Source: Pseudomonadota bacterium
GTDB taxonomy: Bacteria; Pseudomonadota; Gammaproteobacteria; Burkholderiales; Burkholderiaceae_C
NCBI GenBank assembly: GCA_023436025.1
Contig: JAEZKX010000454.1
Location: forward strand, 1 to 14,034
DNA: 14,034 nucleotides
Reading direction: 5' to 3'
The position numbers and the translations under genes are program-made. This document shows positions 13,030 through 14,034 of the stretch, in pieces (the first letter of the stretch is position 1; each line of letters opens with the position of its first letter). The notes beneath the pieces were generated by a model. The model saw only the letters and a program-made list of their open reading frames with translations, searched no databases and had not been told where the DNA came from.

Positions 13030-13419
13030 TCAGCAACGCAGCTGGCGGTAGCGCAGCCGCCCTTGCACCAGCGGCCGTTCCTCGTCGGGCGTGACCGCAT
13101 CGCCGCGCGCGCGCACCAGGATCTCCAGCGCGCGCAGGTCCTCGTCCAGCGCCTCGCACTGCTTGCGCACCTCGGGCGCCAATCCGGCGCGGCGGACCAG
13201 CTTGGCGCGGTCCTGGGAGGGGGTGGCGTAACGGTCGCTCTGGCGCGCCTGCCGCCCCAGCGCACGGCCGCCATTGCAAGGCACGTGCGTGTAGGTCGGC
13301 GCATGGCGGCTGCCGCACTTGTAGACCGGCGGCTGTCCGTCGGATGGCGCACTGCCCTGCGCCAGCGCCATCGCACACAGGCCGGCCGCGACGGCTGCCC
13401 ATTTGCGGATCGATTGCAT
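13030..13419 (-). CDS. Small exported protein, DUF4124-like
   Basis: The 129-residue protein starts with a typical signal peptide (MQSIRKWAAVAAGLCAMALA, residues 1-20; cleavage probably soon after), so it should be periplasmic or secreted. The mature start, VYKCGSRHAPTYTHVPCNGG (32-51), has the Tyr-Lys-Cys and Pro-Cys pattern of DUF4124 proteins, with C35 and C48 able to form a disulfide. The remainder is charged and helical (about 66-115) and ends at C129, with C88 as a possible partner. DUF4124 has no established function. The start ATG 13419 follows GGGAG; an upstream extension of the frame lacks a signal peptide and is rejected. It is divergent from the AraC-type gene. Confidence 0.8.
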   Translation of the reverse strand: MQSIRKWAAVAAGLCAMALAQGSAPSDGQPPVYKCGSRHAPTYTHVPCNGGRALGRQARQSDRYATPSQDRAKLVRRAGLAPEVRKQCEALDEDLRALEILVRARGDAVTPDEERPLVQGRLRYRQLRC

Positions 13420-13565
13420 CCCTGCTCCCACGGTTCGTTCTGCGTCGATGCTAGGACGCCGGCCGCACACTGGCCAGTGCGGCGTTCACGGCAGATGCGT
13501 GCGCCCAACGCTTCGTTGCAGCACGTTAGAAATGCAACCGGGCGCGTGCCGTGGCACCATGCGCC

Positions 13566-14034
13566 ATGGCCGCCGCCGCCCCCGTCCACCAATGCCGCCT
13601 GATCGCCTCTCCGGTGGCCGGCGTGTACGCGACCGGCATCCGCAGCGGCCGGCATTTGGCGCGGCATGCGCATGCGAGCTTCGTGCTGGGCGTGGTCGAT
13701 GCCGGGGCGCAGCGCTCGACCAGTGGCCGCGGCACGGTCGACGCGTTCGCGGGGGACCTGCTGGCGGCGAACCCCGGCGAGGTGCACGACGGCCGGCCGC
13801 TCGGTGGCGCCTCACGCCGCTGGCGCACGGTGTACATCGAGCCCGCCGTCCTGGCGTCGCTGGCGGATCTGCCGCAAGACGTCGCGATCACCGGCGCGGC
13901 CTTGGCGGCCGGCCCGCTGCAGCGCGCCGTGCGGCGCCTGCTCGCGGCCATGGAAGGCGGCGAAGCGCTCGCCTTCGAGGAAGCCCTGGCCGGCGCATGC
14001 GGCCACCTGCTGGCGCGGCATGCCACGCATGCGC
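13566..14034 (+). CDS. AraC-family transcriptional regulator, N-terminal part
   Basis: The reading frame is open from ATG 13566 to the window edge (156 codons), so the gene is cut off. The N-terminal domain is an AraC-type cupin sensor: GRHLARHAHASFVLGVVDAG at about residues 28-47, FAGDLLAANPGEVHDGRP at about 60-77, and RRWRTVYIEP at about 84-93. The helix-turn-helix part would lie beyond the window. It is oriented away from the DUF4124-like gene. Ligand and targets are unknown. A second ATG at 13559 is out of frame. Start choice is moderate because the ribosome site is poor; the family call rests on the HAHASF...NPGEVHDG pattern. Confidence 0.85.
   Translation, partial: MAAAAPVHQCRLIASPVAGVYATGIRSGRHLARHAHASFVLGVVDAGAQRSTSGRGTVDAFAGDLLAANPGEVHDGRPLGGASRRWRTVYIEPAVLASLADLPQDVAITGAALAAGPLQRAVRRLLAAMEGGEALAFEEALAGACGHLLARHATHA

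Noticed and set aside
12881..13402. N-terminal extension of the PhnB-like frame to 320 residues
   Set aside because: The domain starts exactly at ATG 12880 with a GGAG site; the extension overlaps the DUF4124-like gene antisense-style and has no sensible motifs.

Overview
The window is a very GC-rich bacterial chromosome segment with strong G/C bias at third codon positions. Gene content (UppP, a GlnS with an N-terminal insertion, DUF2306 and 2TM proteins, a class V aminotransferase, a receptor with a C-terminal Cache domain) suggests a betaproteobacterium of the order Burkholderiales, probably Comamonadaceae (Ramlibacter/Variovorax-like). That placement is inference from protein character, not a database match. 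I see no mobile element, phage gene, CRISPR array, tRNA or rRNA.

Layout. 1-213: C-rich tract, a long imperfect palindrome and a short GC tandem repeat, no gene. 214-1038 (-): uppP, undecaprenyl-diphosphatase, with a TTG start. 1158-1307 (+): divergent 49-residue small protein. 1547-5703 (+): a compact seven-gene operon: DUF2306 membrane protein, small membrane protein, 2TM protein, exported alpha/beta hydrolase, second 2TM protein, LytS-type histidine kinase, LytTR response regulator. The last five genes overlap by four bases at each junction. 5704-6120: no protein gene; it holds a pair of 9-bp repeats spaced like LytTR sites, then hairpins carrying CCTCCTCC motifs, ended by a strong intrinsic terminator (candidate small RNA). 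6121-6366 (+): small basic protein. 6407-6660 (-): probable 6S RNA with its own terminator, divergent from glnS. 6701-8488 (+): glnS, probably leaderless, followed by a membrane protein (8502-9041) and two small proteins (9055-9198, 9299-9550). 9553-10704 (-): class V aminotransferase. 10776-12320 (-): methyl-accepting chemotaxis protein with a C-terminal Cache domain. 12440-12880 (-): PhnB-like VOC protein. 13030-13419 (-): small exported DUF4124-like protein. 13566 to the window edge (+): N-terminal part of an AraC-family regulator.

How the parts may fit. The 1547-5703 operon reads as one envelope-sensing unit: four small membrane proteins and one exported hydrolase are translationally coupled to a two-component pair. 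The palindromic motif GCACRGTGC lies before its first gene and twice just after its last gene, which suggests autoregulation and control of the adjacent candidate RNA. This is the most promising part of the window for something undescribed. The remaining genes are housekeeping or ordinary accessory genes.
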